Positions 11,091 to 23,363 of a stretch of 64,000 nt of DNA are shown piece by piece. The notes beneath the pieces were generated by a model, which was given only the letters and a program-made list of their open reading frames with translations, was not told where the DNA came from and searched no databases. The stretch is from Ilex aquifolium (lineage: Eukaryota > Streptophyta > Magnoliopsida > Aquifoliales > Aquifoliaceae). The DNA lies in the NCBI GenBank assembly GCA_951799425.1, contig OX637391.1:15371051-15435050 (forward strand), read 5' to 3'. The translations under genes and the position numbers were made by a program. Every line of letters begins with the position of its first letter. Positions within the stretch are counted from its first letter, which is position 1.

Positions 11091-12023
11091 AAATTGGGTG
11101 TCGCAAATCAAATCGATAAACTAGGGAGAGGATTTTGACCTATTGTTTTAGGAGGGAGAACCCGATGTGGATCTTATCTCAAGATTATTCACATAGAACA
11201 ATAGACACTTTACTTAGAGGAGGTGAATAGATTTTTCAATTCTAGCCCAATTGATCAATAAAAACCTAAACCACCATAATTACCTTGTCTCACAAAGATA
11301 TAGCAATTAATTTGAGAATCCATTTAGTCACCACAACCCAAATTAACCATGAAAATTGATTTTCATTAATCTTGAATTAATTCACTCACAATCAATGTCA
11401 TGACGATCCCAAACCCAATGCACAACTATATATGGATAGATATTCAATCAATCAAATCAACAAATACATAGTGTATGTATGTGCCCACGATCAAAAGTGT
11501 GTACAATAAATAATAAATAACACAAGTAATTTATTGACGTAGAAACCCTCCTCGAGCAAAACCACGGGGAACCTTCTCAGTTCACCAAAACCTAATCCAC
11601 TATTCTCTAAATCAACATACAAGTACTCAAGTCTTATACCTCAACTAGTACCATGGTTAGATGCTCATTTCCATGTTGTCTCTCCGTCAAAGGCTCTACT
11701 TCAATGTCTAGTGTCACTTCACTTGGATCTCCCCCGCTGCATAGTTTGCCTAGGTCTCAAGTAATCATGGGCGCGCCAACGATTCCCGGTATACACACAC
11801 GAATGGGTTTGACAAATGGGATGAAGGATAGCGGGCAAAGAAAACAACATAACAACAAAGGATTCGCAAGTTATGAGGTTGGGTAGAATTGCTAGTGATA
11901 GCCTTTGAATTTAGGGATCTAGGGTAGTGGCAGAAGCTTTCAATGGTAGAAGATGTGTTTTCTCTATTAGAAATCTCACAAGAGGTTTAACCTAACTATG
12001 AAAAAAGGTTCTTCCTATTTATA
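11091..12023. other. Unassigned, probably transposon-derived
   Basis: No gene recognised. A stretch near 11530-11575 (GACGTAGAAACCCTCCTCGAG followed by an A-rich, CCACGGGG segment) resembles parts of plant LTRs but could not be placed. The sequence continues without interruption at 14267 if the TIR element at 12032-14258 is removed. Confidence 0.35.
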
Positions 12024-12031
12024 GGTCCGAA

Positions 12032-14258
12032 ATAGTTTTTTAAATCCCGGCCCGGCCTGATGGGTTGACCTGGTGAATCAGTGAATTGGTCATTAAACTG
12101 AGATGGGTTGTGTATTAGATAATTTGAGTACAAAACCCGGTGAAAATCCACTAAACTGGTTGGTTCTTGTCCAAACCCAATGAACCAGATGGTTTGTAAC
12201 AAACTGGATGGGTCAAGTCAAAGAGTATAAAAACTATACTTTTGGCCCTTTTGAGCATTTTAGCCCTAAAACTTTCTGTGCGTCTACCTCTCTTCATTGT
12301 CCAGTCTAAAGATTTCAGTGAAAAATTTCACTCCATGGATGCTTCACTCACTGAGTTTATCTTCCTAATGTACATTACATCACCATCTCTCTCTCTCTCT
12401 CTTTCTCTCAGTTTGTTGACATAATCTACTCTCTATCACTCTCAGCACTCTTGGATAGTGATTATTATGTTCTACGATGGTATTTGTGGGCTTGTTGCTT
12501 ATATTTGTCTATTTGGGGCTAATTAATTTGTGAATATTCAACAAATTTGAAAATTTTAGCCTATTTTCCGTGACTCCTATTGTTGAATCTTGGTTTGTTC
12601 CACTGCTTTTTCGCCATTTATGTTTCTTGTTGTTAATGTATCTTGAAATCATTTTTCTATTCAAAGTTAGTTGAGTATTTTATAGCATGGATTTTTGATT
12701 ATTTTCATCAGAGTTGAGACTACAATGTCAAAAAATCAGTTTGGGTTTATGCCTAGTAGATCAACTATGGTGACTATATATTTATTAAGGACACTAATAA
12801 AAAAGTTTAGAGAGAAGATTAAAAATCTCCATATGTTATTTATAGATCTTGAGAAAACGTATGATAAAGTGGCTAAAAATATTATATGAGGGGTGCTTGA
12901 GAGAAAAAGAGTGATGAATAGATATATTGAGATAATAAAGGACATGTATAATGGGGCTATGACTAAAATTGGGTCTTTTGTGGGAAAAAGTAAAAAATTT
13001 CCAATCACGGTGGGATTACATCAAGGATCAGCCCTAAATTCATATCTATTCGCACTAATTATGGATGAACTCACTAGACACATTGAAGATGATGTCCCAC
13101 GGTGTATGCTATTTACAAATGATATTGTCTTAGTAGATGAAATTTGAAGGGGGATTAACAATAAGCTAAAAATTTGAAGAGAGACACTCGAGTTGAAAGA
13201 GTTTAAAATAAATAGGAGTAAGACTAAATATATATAATACAATTTTAGTAATAAAAGAAGTAGACATAGTGAAAAAATTAAGATTGAAAATCAAGAAATA
13301 CCAACGAGTAAATAATTTAGATATCTAGGATAGATCCTTAAAAATGATGGAGAGAATGGAGACGATGTAACTCATAGAATTAATGTTGGTTGGCTTAAGT
13401 GGAAAAAAGTCTCTGACATATTATGTCATAGAAAGACATCAATAAAATTGAAAGATAAGTTTTACTGAACAACTATAATGACAACAATGTTGTATGGGAC
13501 GGAATGTTGGGCAACTAGGAAACAACATAGTGACAAAATGAGTGTAGCAAAAATGAAAATGTTAAGGTGGATGAGTGAAAAAACTAGAAATGGTAAAATA
13601 AGGAATGATCGTATTAGGGAAATGGTAGGAGTAGCTCCAATTGAGGACAAGTTGAGAGAAAATAGATTAAGATGGTTTGGTCATGTTCAATGTGGTCGAT
13701 AGAGGCACCGATTAGAAAAAGTGATAGAATTTCTGTTAATGGTATTAGAAGTATGGGTAGACCTAAGTTAACATTGAATGAAATAATAAGAAAATATATG
13801 AAAATATTTAAATTAAATGAGTGTATAGCGCATGATTGAAATGAATTGCGAAGACACTCATATAACCGACCCCAAATGATTGGGAAATAAGGCTTGGTTT
13901 GGTTTGTTTAGTAGATGTATAGGACCTTTGTAAGGTTGAATCAATAATTTTAATATTTATCATCTATATTGATTGATTGAATATTGATGCTATAAAATGA
14001 GATTATGAGTTTTCAATTTTTAATTTGACAGTTTTTTGTTCTAAAATTTGTATATATTTGTTTAAACTTTAAATTATATTCATGATTTTGCATAAAGAAT
14101 GTCTTTGAATGTATAATGTGCACACATTATTCTTATTAATATATTTTTTTAGTTTTTTATTATATAACCGGTCTGACCGGTGACCTAATGGTTGAACCAA
14201 TAACCCGTTGACTCAGTCATTTTGTCCGGTTACTGTCTAGGCTGAGTTTAAAAACTAT
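12032..14258. mobile_element. TIR-bounded element (~2.2 kb) containing a LINE remnant
   Basis: The left end ATAGTTTTTTAAATC is matched by the inverted right end (...TTTAAAAACTAT). Both subterminal regions are rich in CCGG and GGTTGA/TCAACC motifs. Flanks are GGTCCGAA (12024-12031) and GTTCCGAA (14259-14266), an 8-bp duplication with one mismatch, which suggests a hAT-type insertion (a 9-bp reading is also possible). No transposase is seen. Inside lies a degenerate non-LTR reverse transcriptase. Confidence 0.6.
12695..13900 (+). pseudogene. LINE (non-LTR retrotransposon) reverse transcriptase fragment
   Basis: Plus-strand frames, interrupted by several stops, give consecutive RT blocks: NQFGFMPSRSTM, FIDLEKTYDKV, VGLHQGSALNSYLFALIMDEL, CMLFTNDIVL, then the thumb and C-terminal region with [18 protein letters not shown] and [11 protein letters not shown]. 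These are hallmarks of plant RTE-like LINEs. The catalytic F-x-D-D box reads FTND, so the first Asp is lost. The 5' end (endonuclease) is absent. Clearly inactive. Confidence 0.88.
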
Positions 14259-14266
14259 GTTCCGAA

Positions 14267-14999
14267 ATAAGGGTAGTCTTAATAAATAAGAAAACTCATA
14301 TTCGCGAACGACTGGTCGATCGGTGGGAGGGCGGTTGGCATTGAAATGAAAATCATGTTTCCATCTTGTCTAGGAGCAGCACTGCTTGAGCGATCATGAA
14401 GGACCACTCGAGTTTTCTTTGTGTTGTTCTTCCGTGGCCTTTTCCCATCTAATTTCCTAAGTCATCAAGAAACTGTTCTAGTTAAGGCTGATGAGTATAG
14501 CTCGGTCCTTATCGATTTTTTAGGCACAAAACCAAGAAAAAACTAGTCATCTTGAACACTAAAGGGTGTTACTCAAGAGGGGTCTGATAATGATGCAATC
14601 TATGTTTTCAAATCACAAAATTGTTAAAAAATCTTTCCTTTTGAAATCATCAGGAGCCATACACAGATTACTTCTAATTCCATTTTCACCCAAATCATCC
14701 TAAGTTAAAAGTAACTATAGGTTCATCTTAGTTTTCTAGTTCATTACCTTTTTCCTAAGCAAGAAGGTGCATACGGAGGTTGAATAATGTTACTTTAACA
14801 CTTGATCTCCTCCCTTCAAAGACGCTTTCGGATCTTCAAATTTATAGCATCATGACCATGAAAAATGTTGATATTTACAATGAAATCCACTAAATTAACA
14901 AATTACAAAATATGATCTAATATGACCGACCCCAACTAATGGATGAGCTATAACTAGTCCATTGCCTATTTTGAACTTCCTTTATCACTGAGGGAGGAA
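14267..14999. other. Unassigned, no gene recognised
   Basis: Continuation of the sequence interrupted by the TIR element. No domain or terminal repeat recognised. Confidence 0.3.
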
Positions 15000-15700
15000 C
15001 TTATTATTATAAGGGAATGCTCTTCAGGCAACAAAATGCAGGAGCGACCTAACAAAAATTGGTTAATCGAATGTTCAAGGTATTCATAGGAAGTACCATG
15101 AAGGTGTATGTGGATGACATGCTCGTCAAAGCCTCCAAGCTTGTGAATACATTGGCCACCTAAAGGGAGCTTTCAAAGTTCTTAGGAGACATAACATGAA
15201 ACTTAACCCCACCAAGTGCTCATTTGGGATCTCCTCAGGAAACTTCTTGGGTTTTGTGATAACTTAGAGGGGCATAGAAGCAAACCTTGAAAAAATCTAG
15301 GCACTCGTAGATATGTGATCACCAAGGAGCAACAAGAAGGTTCATGTGCTCACTGGAAGAATGACATTCTAGATAGATTCATTTCCTAAGCCAATCATAA
15401 GTGTCTGCCATTCTTTAAGATTTTAAGAAGCTTTTAAAGCCCTAAAGGAATATATTAGCAAGTCTCCACTCTTGGTGAGACCTGAGCCTGGAGAAAATTT
15501 ATACTTGTATCTTGTAGTATCAGATGAGGCTAACAATGTTGTCCACGTAAGTGAAAGAGATAAGGTTCAACGCCTAGCTTACTACGTTAGCCAAACAATG
15601 AAGGGGACAGAAGTTAGGTATCTTACTATCCAAAAGATGGCCTTAGCTCAGGTTGTAAAAGTAGAGAACCCACGGAGCTTGAAAAGTGTGGCTCTATAGC
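15000..15700 (+). pseudogene. Decayed Ty3/gypsy RT and RNase H remnant
   Basis: Broken plus-strand frames read YVDDM-like (MKVYVDDMLVKASK), NPTKCSFGISSGNFLGF, then EAFKALKEYISKSPLL and LYLYLVVSDEANNVV (RNase H start), QRLAYYVSQTM and YLTIQKMALA. This is the RT palm to RNase H stretch of a Tat-like gypsy element, the same type as the protease remnant at 10560-11090. Many stops make it non-functional. Confidence 0.75.
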
Positions 15701-15773
15701 TCGGGAGATCTTCAGCTCACCATCCCGACAACTCTCCAACTTAGTATGTTTGACCAGTTCAGCTTAGCTACAG

Positions 15774-17386
15774 TGTAACGACCGAGGTTTCGATAGTTGG
15801 GTTCCGATAGTCATGTCCGGTCCCGAGGATGTGGCCTTGAATTTGAGTGTTGGATGTGTTGAGTAAGTTGTGGGAAACCAGTCGAGTCGCGAAACCAAAC
15901 GGGGTAAAGTTAATGAGGGAACTCGGCTGATTAGGGGTTAGGGCTCGGAATGCATGGCTTAATTCGGTGCGTGGAAGTGATTTAAATCTTTGAAAAACTT
16001 GTAAAGAGAGGTTGGGTCTAGCTATTTTGATATCAAGGAATCTAAAACTAGCATTAGAATTGAAAAGGGAGGCATTTAGTGGGTCAAAAGTCAATTTGAA
16101 GGTCTGGTCAACCTTGCTAAAATGGTTTTTTGATCTACTTTGACATCAAATTTGTGGAGTATGGTGTGGATTCGAAGCAGGAGCCCTATGGGGGTTTGAA
16201 ACTAGAATGTATAGAGAGTAGATTGACATTGTTTTCAAGGTGCTTGGTGTAATTTGGAGTGACACTAAAGTGGATGAAGTTTGGGGTTTTGCTGGAAATT
16301 CAAAAGAAACTAGGTTACAAAGGAAGAAAAAGGAGGAAGACGAAGAAGGGCTAGAAGCCATCCCACCCCACCCTGACGGTGCACGAGCTCGTGTAGGGTT
16401 GATGCTCCATCCTTGGTTAGTGGCCTCCCCTTTTCCCAAGGAAGGTCCCCTCCAATCTCACATCCAATACTTGATGCAAGCACCGTGTAAAATGACTATT
16501 TTGCCCTTTAGGTCCCAATTTGACCTAATTTTTGGGAAATTTGACTAAAGTAATTTCATATACTTTTTTTTAATAGTTAAAATGTAATTCTGTGTGAAAT
16601 TTAACAAAAAAAGTTCACTATTCTACTTTTTTGTAATTTCCAAGCTACACGCGAAACGAGGTGGGGTTTTTCAGTTCCGAAATAGGTGAAAATTTTATAA
16701 ATCTTGCCAAATTTATCCATTATGCTATTAATGATGTTTAAATGTGTATAAACTCATTATTAAGTGGTTCTCTTTGCATTGGAACTTCAAACCCAGTTAG
16801 GGTTTTTGAAATGTGCATTGTGCGATTGTTCGAACTTTTCGTATTGATTCGAAATCTGGGATCCTTTTATATGAAATGTAAGTGCACACAGGATCGAGTG
16901 GTAGAGTGTTTACATTCTAGGTTGAGACCATAGAGGGTTTCATTGAGTTCCTAAATGTCTGGATGACCTAGCTGGTATTCGAACATGGGTGCCAATTTTG
17001 ATTAGGGAACGTATATTCCTTGTAGTGCAAGTCTCCTAAAAGGTTTGATTGTATGGTTCATACCGACCCTGAGTGGTCAATTAGAATATTAGCTCTTCGA
17101 TGTGACACTGTATTGGTATTGTTTAACTGTTTTCGTACTTGGCTCTTTCAATTTAACATTTTACATTATATCTATATATAAAATAACTATTCTTTTTTTA
17201 GCTCAATCATATCAAAGTACTTATTTTTGAACCCATGTGTCTTAGATTTGAGATTTTATGTAATTAATTATTAAGGGATGTTAAATATATCACTTGTGTT
17301 TGTATGTGGGTTGGGCCGAGTTTATCGTTTGTTATGTTTTGTTATCGTATAACAGGCTCGTGTGATATGTAGCATTATACTTCACA
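15774..17386 (+). repeat. Possible solo LTR or 3' LTR (TGTAACGACC...CACA)
   Basis: The interval starts TGTAACGACC, a common LTR start in plant chromovirus-type gypsy elements, soon after the gypsy RNase H remnant. A CA end can be set near 17386. No second copy and no target duplication could be found, so limits and identity are tentative. No credible gene within. Confidence 0.28.
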
Positions 17387-17759
17387 TCCTTGGGCAATCC
17401 AACATGTGACATCCATAGTCCCACTCAAAGAAGTCGTCTACCTCCACCTCAGATCTGAAAACTCGAGAGTCACCCCAAATCAAACTAAGGGATAAAAATC
17501 CCATAGCGGTAACTTGCAGTCTAGAAAAGAGAGGAAAGGCGATGCAAACAAGTAATAAGCAATCCAAACTCCAATTTGGTTCCCAATTCCTCACATTAAT
17601 TCTAACTAAAGCGTCAAAAGGTCAACTCCCAGAACTTCTCCGATCTTTAACTTGCTTTTCATGTGTTTCCCTTGAACGACCAGCGTTCCATTTCCGATAT
17701 CAACATATATAATGTGATATAATAACTTGGATGACCAAATTTAATGAGACCAATAAGTC
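17387..17759. other. Unassigned spacer left of the copia element
   Basis: No gene recognised. It ends in the host target site ATATT (17760-17764). Confidence 0.35.
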
Positions 17760-17764
17760 ATATT

Positions 17765-18103
17765 TGTTGCAATTCTAAGCAATACATCGTACCTGTCTAT
17801 TGGCATTTGAAGGGTTTTACTTTGGTAGCTGGGCAATATCTATTTCACACATGGTTCATGTATGTAAGTGGTACATGGATATCATTCAAGGGTTATTCAT
17901 GCATGGAGTCTAAGAGTTGTTCATGAACCTATTTATTGTCTAGGTTTGTGTACTTGTCTAGATACATGGTAGGATAGTCCTATAAATTGCACAAGTGTTA
18001 GAGTCATTTTGTAAGTTTTTTTGTCACCATTTCAATTATTTATAAGAGAGTATTCAATCAAGAGCACAATTTATCTTGATCATTTTATTTCTTTGATCCA
18101 AGA
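17765..18103 (+). repeat. 5' LTR of the copia element
   Basis: Starts TGTTGCAATTCTAAGC and pairs with the 3' LTR starting TGTTGGAATTCTAAGC at 22440. It ends CCAAGA where the 3' LTR ends CAGCA, so the terminal CA has mutated. It holds the uninterrupted ATTTATAAGAGAG site that is split in the 3' LTR. Confidence 0.93.
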
Positions 18104-18105
18104 AA

Positions 18106-18119
18106 TTGGTATCAGAGCT
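18106..18119 (+). promoter_or_regulatory. Primer-binding site for initiator tRNA-Met
   Basis: TTGGTATCAGAGCT two bases after the LTR. It is complementary to the 3' end of plant initiator tRNA-Met, the usual copia primer. Confidence 0.93.
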
Positions 18120-18133
18120 TGGGTTGGAAAATC

Positions 18134-18985
18134 ATGGCTACTAACAACAATACTGTGATTTCCCAATTGCCCCAATTTCCTCACCTCAATAGGAAGAATT
18201 ATAACTATTGGAGTATTCAAATGAAGGTCTTACTTGGAACTCAAGAATTATGGGATATTGTGTAGAACGGGTATGAAGAACTAGCAGAAGGAGTAACTCT
18301 TACTGCAGCTCAAACGACTGAGATGAGTGTAAATTTTAAGAAGGACAAGAGGGTCTTACTTATGATTTATCAAACAATGATTGAAACTGTTTTCCAATGA
18401 GTTACAGTAGCAACTACGTCAAAGAAAGCTTGGAATATACTTTTCGCTTCATACAAAGGTGATAACAAAGTGAAGATGGTACGACTTCAATCCCTTAGGT
18501 TTGAGTTTGATTCACTAAAGATGAAGGATTTTGAAAGCATTGAAGATTATTTTAATTGGGTAATTTATGTTGCAACCAATTGAGATTGAATGGTGAAATG
18601 ACTGAGGATCAAAGAGTAGTGGAAAAAATACTACGTAGCTTAACCTATAAATTTGAAGGAATTGTTGCTGCGATCGAAGAGTCAAAAGACATGTCTAGTT
18701 CGTCTGTGGAGAGTTTAATGGGATCACTACAATCCCATGAACTTCGGATGAAACAATATGATTCTTCTCCTTTTGAGCAGGCTTTCCATACACAAGTTTC
18801 TCAAATGGAAAGTTTCAAAGGTAGTAGAGGACATGGCTCTTCTCGTGGAAGAGGAAGAAATAATGGAGAAAGTTGTCTTGGTCAGAAAGATGAAAGTTAG
18901 GCAAACAATGGAGGAAAGAGGTCATGGTGTAAGACAACAAGATGACGAAAAGAATGAAAGTCACTCGTCTAATTAAAATAGAGGA
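18134..18985 (+). pseudogene. Copia gag, broken
   Basis: ATG at 18134 opens MATNNNTVISQLPQFPHLNR, followed by NYNYWSIQMKVLLGTQELWDIV, typical of copia gag. An in-frame TAG follows directly, and later frames (18556-18900) carry the rest (SLQSHELRMKQ, GRGRNNGESC). Several stops and at least one frame change make it inactive. Confidence 0.85.
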
Positions 18986-19006
18986 AGAGGGAAATGATGG
19001 TCTTCT

Positions 19007-19630
19007 TTGAAGAATACCCAATGCCATTATTGTGAAAAATTTGGGCATGTCAAGAAATATTGTAGGAAAAGAATTGCGGATGAAGAGAAGAACAATTCTA
19101 GTTTTATGCATGAGAAAGCTCAAAATAAAGAAGTTGATTCTTTGTTTCTCACATACCATGAACAAGAGGCTCATTTTGGTGAAGTATGGTATGTTGACAA
19201 TGGGTGTAGCAATCATATGACAGGAAATAAGAAGGCATTTGTGGAGCTGAATCAATCTACTCAAGGTGAAATTAGAACTGGTGATGATAAGAGGCTCTCC
19301 GTAAAGGGCAGTGACGTTATCCTTGTTGACACAAACAAATGGGTAAAGCGTATTTCTGATGTCCATTATGTTCCAGGCCTCAAGCACAATCTCTTGAGTG
19401 TTGGACAGCTTTTATTGAAGGATTATGAAGTCAACTTCAAGGAGGACATGTGTGAGATCAAAGACAAGAATGGTGTTATCATTACTAAGGTGAGCATGAC
19501 TCAAAACAAGATGTTTCCATTGAAGTTTCAAAATCAGTTTGGTTCTTGTTTCAACACTTTTATCAAGGACAAATCTTGGTTGTGGCACTTTCGTTTTGGG
19601 CATTTGAGTTTCAAAACTCTCTCTAAATGA
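19007..19630 (+). pseudogene. Copia zinc knuckle, protease and GAG-pre-integrase
   Basis: One open stretch contains the nucleocapsid knuckle CX2CX4HX4C (CHYCEKFGHVKKYC), then the protease with WYVDNGCSNHMTG. There the active-site D-S-G is D-N-G, so the Ser is lost. Next come VPGLKHNLLSVGQL and the GAG-pre-INT motif WLWHFRFGHLSF. It stops in TGA; the integrase continues in another frame. Confidence 0.9.
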
Positions 19631-20247
19631 GCAAGAAGAATGTTGTGAATGGCATGCCTAGTGTTGATTTACAAGAGAAATTTTGTGAAGGATGTGTTCT
19701 TGGGAAGCATCATATAGATTCCTTCCCAGTTGGAAAAGCAAGGAGAGCAACAAAACCACTCGAGTTAATACATTTAGATATTTGCGGGCCAATGAACGTC
19801 ACTTCAGTTAGAGGTAATTGTTATTTTCTCACCTTTATTGATGATTACAACAGAAAAACTTGGGTTTATTTTCTTACAGAACAATCTAAAGTATTTGGAT
19901 GTTTCAAAAGATTTAAGGCTTTGGTTGAAAAACAAAGTGGTTTTGTGGTAAAAGTTTTGCGTACCGATCGAGGTGGTGAATACATTGATGGAGAATTTGA
20001 AATTTTTTTCAAAGAAAATGGCATCCAACATCAGTTTACTGTTCGGTACACTCCTCAGCAAAATGGGGTTTCCGAAAGAAAAAATCAAACTATTTTGGAG
20101 TTGGCTAGAAGTATATTAAAAGCAAAGAGAGTTCCTACTCTTTTTTGGGCTGAAGTTGTGGGTTGTGCTATTTATCTTTTGAACCATGCCTCATCCAAAA
20201 GTGTGGCAAATAGACTCCTCAAGAAGCTTGGAGTGGACACAAACTAA
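19627..20247 (+). pseudogene. Copia integrase
   Basis: HHCC-finger end (CEGCVLGKHHIDSFP), then the catalytic core with Asp in HLDICGPM, Asp in LRTDRGGEY and Glu in PQQNGVSERKNQ. The triad is intact, but the frame is cut off before the C-terminal domain. The following frame (from 20259) continues with SVAYSHVPDEKRKKLDDKSE, the post-core region. Confidence 0.9.
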
Positions 20248-20678
20248 GTGTTAGGCACTTGAGAATTTTCAGAAGTGTTGCATATTCACATGTGCCAGAT
20301 GAAAAGAGGAAGAAGTTGGATGACAAATCTGAAAAATGTATCTTTGTTGGTTATAATGAAATTTCAAAGGCATACAAGTTGTATAATCCAATCACTAAGA
20401 AACTTTTTGTCAGCAGAGATGTGAAGTTTGATGAAGAAGAATCTTGGAATTGGAATGAAAATGATGAATCTGGAAATTGAAGTTGTGTTGAATTGGAAGA
20501 AGAATCCAATGACCAAAATGTTGAGGTTTGAGGGAATGAAGAAGTTAGTACTCCTCCAACTTCTCCACTTCCTACTCATCTGCATTCTTCTTCGTCATCA
20601 TCATCTTCACGTTCAGGTACAAGTGCTGCCCCCATAAAGACAAGAAGTATAAGAGAACTCTATGAATGTACCAGCAAA

Positions 20679-21702
20679 ATGTTAGAAGAAGACTTAGCTA
20701 ATTTTGCTATATTCGCTGATGCCGACCCAATCAATTTTGAGGAAGCTTCTAAAGAAGATAAGTGGAGGCCAACCATGGATCAAGAAATTGATTCAATACA
20801 TAAAAATCACACTTGGGAGCTTGTGGATATTCCAAAGGGGAAGAAGACAAGTGATGTGAAGTGGGTGTACATGACAAAATTGAATGAAAATGGAGAGATT
20901 GATAAGTTCAAAGCTCGTCTTGTCGTGAAAGGTTACAAAAAAAATATGGAGTTAATTTTCGAGAATTTTTTGCTCCGGTTGCTTGTCTTGAGACAATTCA
21001 AGCGGTGCTAGCCTTGGCAGCTCAAAACAGTTGGAGAGTTTATCAAATGGATGTCAAATCAGCCTTTTTAAATGGTTTTCTTGAAGAGGAGGTGTTTATC
21101 AATCAAACACAAGGTTATGTGAAGGTTGGTGAAGAAAGAAGGTTTGTTGTTTGAAAAAGGCACTTTATGGGCTCAAGCAAGCACCAAGAGCATGGTATAG
21201 TCATATTGATGGCTATTTTATGTAGAGCAATTTCAAAAGGTGTCCATTTGAACATACTCTCTACATCAAAGAAGGTACGCATGGTGAATATTTGATCATT
21301 TGCTTGTATGTTGATGATTTGATTTTTATGGGAACTAGTTCAATTATATGTGGAGAATTCAAAAGATCTGTGATGTAAGAATTTGAAATGACCGACATGA
21401 GACTTCTCCATTTCTTTCTTGGCATTGAGGTTAAACAACAAAAAAATGGAATTTTTATTTTTCAAAAGAAATATGCAAAGGACGTGTTGAAGAAATTTCG
21501 GATGGAGGGTGCTAAACCAACAAGTACTCCAATGGAAGTTAATTTGAAGTTGAACAAATTTGATAAAGATGACAATGTTGATGGTACTCTTTATCGAAGT
21601 CTTGTTGGTAGTCTCATGTATTTGACTACAACTAGACCAGATCTTACTTTCTCGGTATGCATGCTCAGTAGATACATGGAATCACCAAAAAGAAGTCATT
21701 GA
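20679..21702 (+). pseudogene. Copia reverse transcriptase, frameshifted
   Basis: Starts with the WRPTMDQEIDSIHKNHTWEL block, then KARLVVKGY. A frameshift in an A-run at about 20940 moves the palm into another frame (QMDVKSAFLNGFLEEEVFI), where a stop follows near 21150. The catalytic YVDDLIF is still present near 21306-21328, and LHFFLGIEV and YRSLVGSLMYLTTTRPDL follow. Inactive as it stands. Confidence 0.9.
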
Positions 21703-21799
21703 GATGCCGGAACAAGAGTTTTGTGATATTTATGTGATACTTTATAGAAGAGTTGAAGACTTGAGTTTGGTTGGTTATTATGATAGTGACTAGAGTGGA

Positions 21800-22427
21800 A
21801 GTGTTGATGACTGCAAAAGCACTTCTGGTTATGTTTTTAGCATTGGCTCAGATGTTGTTTCTTGGGCATAAAAAAAAAAATCAGTTGTGGCTCTTTCTAC
21901 AGTAGAATCTAAGTATATTTCACTTGCCCTGACATCTTGTCAAGTTCTTTGGATAAGATTGATCTTAGAAGAACTCAAGCATCAGCAAGAGAAGTGTTGA
22001 TGACTGCAAAAACACTTCTAGTTATGTTTTTAGCATTGGCTCAGATGTTGTTTCTTGGGCATAAAAAAAGCAATCAGTTGTGGCTCTTTCTACAGTAGAA
22101 TCTAAGTATATTTCACTTGCCCTGACATCTTGTCAAGCTCTTTGGATAAGATTGATCTTAGAAGAACTCAAGCATCAGCAAGAGAAAGGGACAGCACTAT
22201 TTTGTGACAGTAGTTCAGCTATTTCACTCACAAAGAACCCAGTTTTTCATGGCAAAAGCAAGCACATAAGGATCAAATTTCATTTCATCCGTAACTTGGT
22301 TAAAGACGCAGAGATTATTGTCAAGTTCTGTAAGACTCAAGATCAACTTGCGGATATATTTACAAAGGCTTTGAAGAGTGATACTTTCAACAAACTGAAA
22401 GAGAAGCTTGGCATGGTAGTTGTCTAG
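21800..22427 (+). pseudogene. Copia RNase H with internal duplication
   Basis: The final frame reads ALSTVESKYISLALTSCQAL, LFCDSSSAISLTKNPVFHGK, KHIRIKFHFIRN and QLADIFTKAL, the copia RNase H series. It includes a duplicated front part (see next entry). The frame ends in TAG shortly before the 3' LTR, with the purine-rich TTAATGGGGGT as polypurine tract. Confidence 0.9.
21801..22186 (+). repeat. 193-bp tandem duplication in RNase H
   Basis: The segment starting GTGTTGATGACTGCAAAA at 21801 repeats at 21994, both copies ending in CATCAGCAAGAGAA. The copies differ at only a few positions, so the duplication is younger than most other damage in the element. Confidence 0.92.
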
Positions 22428-22716
22428 CTTAATGGGGGTTGTTGGAATTCTAAGCAATGCAATGTATCTGTCTATTGGCATTTGAAGGTTTTACTTTGGT
22501 AGCTAGGCAATATCTATTTCACACATGGTTCATATATGTAAGTGGTGCATGGATATCACTCAGGGTTAATCATATATGGAGTCTAAGAGTTGTTCATGAA
22601 CCTATTAATTGTCTAAGTTTGTGTACTTGTCTAGATACATGGTATGATAGTCCTATAAATTGCACAAGTGTTAGAGTCATTTTGTAAGTTTTTTTCTCAC
22701 CATTTCAGTTATTTAT

Positions 22717-22984
22717 CAGGGCCAGCCCTATCACAAAGCCAACAAAGTCAAGGCTTTAGGCCCCATATTTCAAGAAGACCCCAACTTTTTTTTTTAGGTG
22801 CATAGTTAGTTCAAATCAAATTTTTTTAAATCCATAAGATTTTAGGCATTAAAAAAAGCTGGGCTCATGAACCTAACCCATAATATTAAAAATATACTAA
22901 AATAATTTTTTTATAAAAAAGAAAAAGCTAAGGGTTAAAAAAATATTTTTAACTAGTCAACCAATATACACCATTCATTTGTAA

Positions 22985-23038
<54 letters not shown>

Positions 23039-23363
23039 ATAGTAAACTAAGACCCTCCCTCTCACTCACTCTCAAGTGAATACAAATTCTCTTTTTTTTT
23101 TTTTGTTACGATTTTTTTTTATTTCTATGACGAAAAATAAATCAATATTTTTTTATTAAATTATAAAAATTAAAATCAATAGATTATAATTGTTTAAAAT
23201 TAAAATTGATAAAATCTTCCCTAAGATCGATTATCACAATAAAGATTAGATTACTTTTAATCTAAAAATAATTATTTTTGAATAAAAAATTATTAATATT
23301 AAAAATAAAAAACCTCATTTGTTGTAGTCGTTTTAGGCCTCAAACAGTCTTAGGCCGCCCCTG
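22717..23363 (+). mobile_element. Non-autonomous hAT element, 647 bp, TSD TTATTTAT
   Basis: Starts CAGGGCCAGCCC and ends GGCCGCCCCTG, imperfect terminal inverted repeats of the CAGGG(G/C)C type. It is flanked by the 8-bp duplication TTATTTAT (22709-22716 and 23364-23371). The uninterrupted 5' LTR confirms the empty site. The interior is AT-rich with a (TC)n run and no transposase. A related copy lies at 35439-36247. Confidence 0.95.
22990..23035 (+). repeat. (TC)n microsatellite
   Basis: About 23 TC units inside the hAT element. Confidence 0.95.

Noticed and set aside
15774..17386. Confident LTR call
   Set aside because: The TGTAACGACC start and a CA end fit, but without a second copy or a target duplication it is kept only as a low-confidence repeat.
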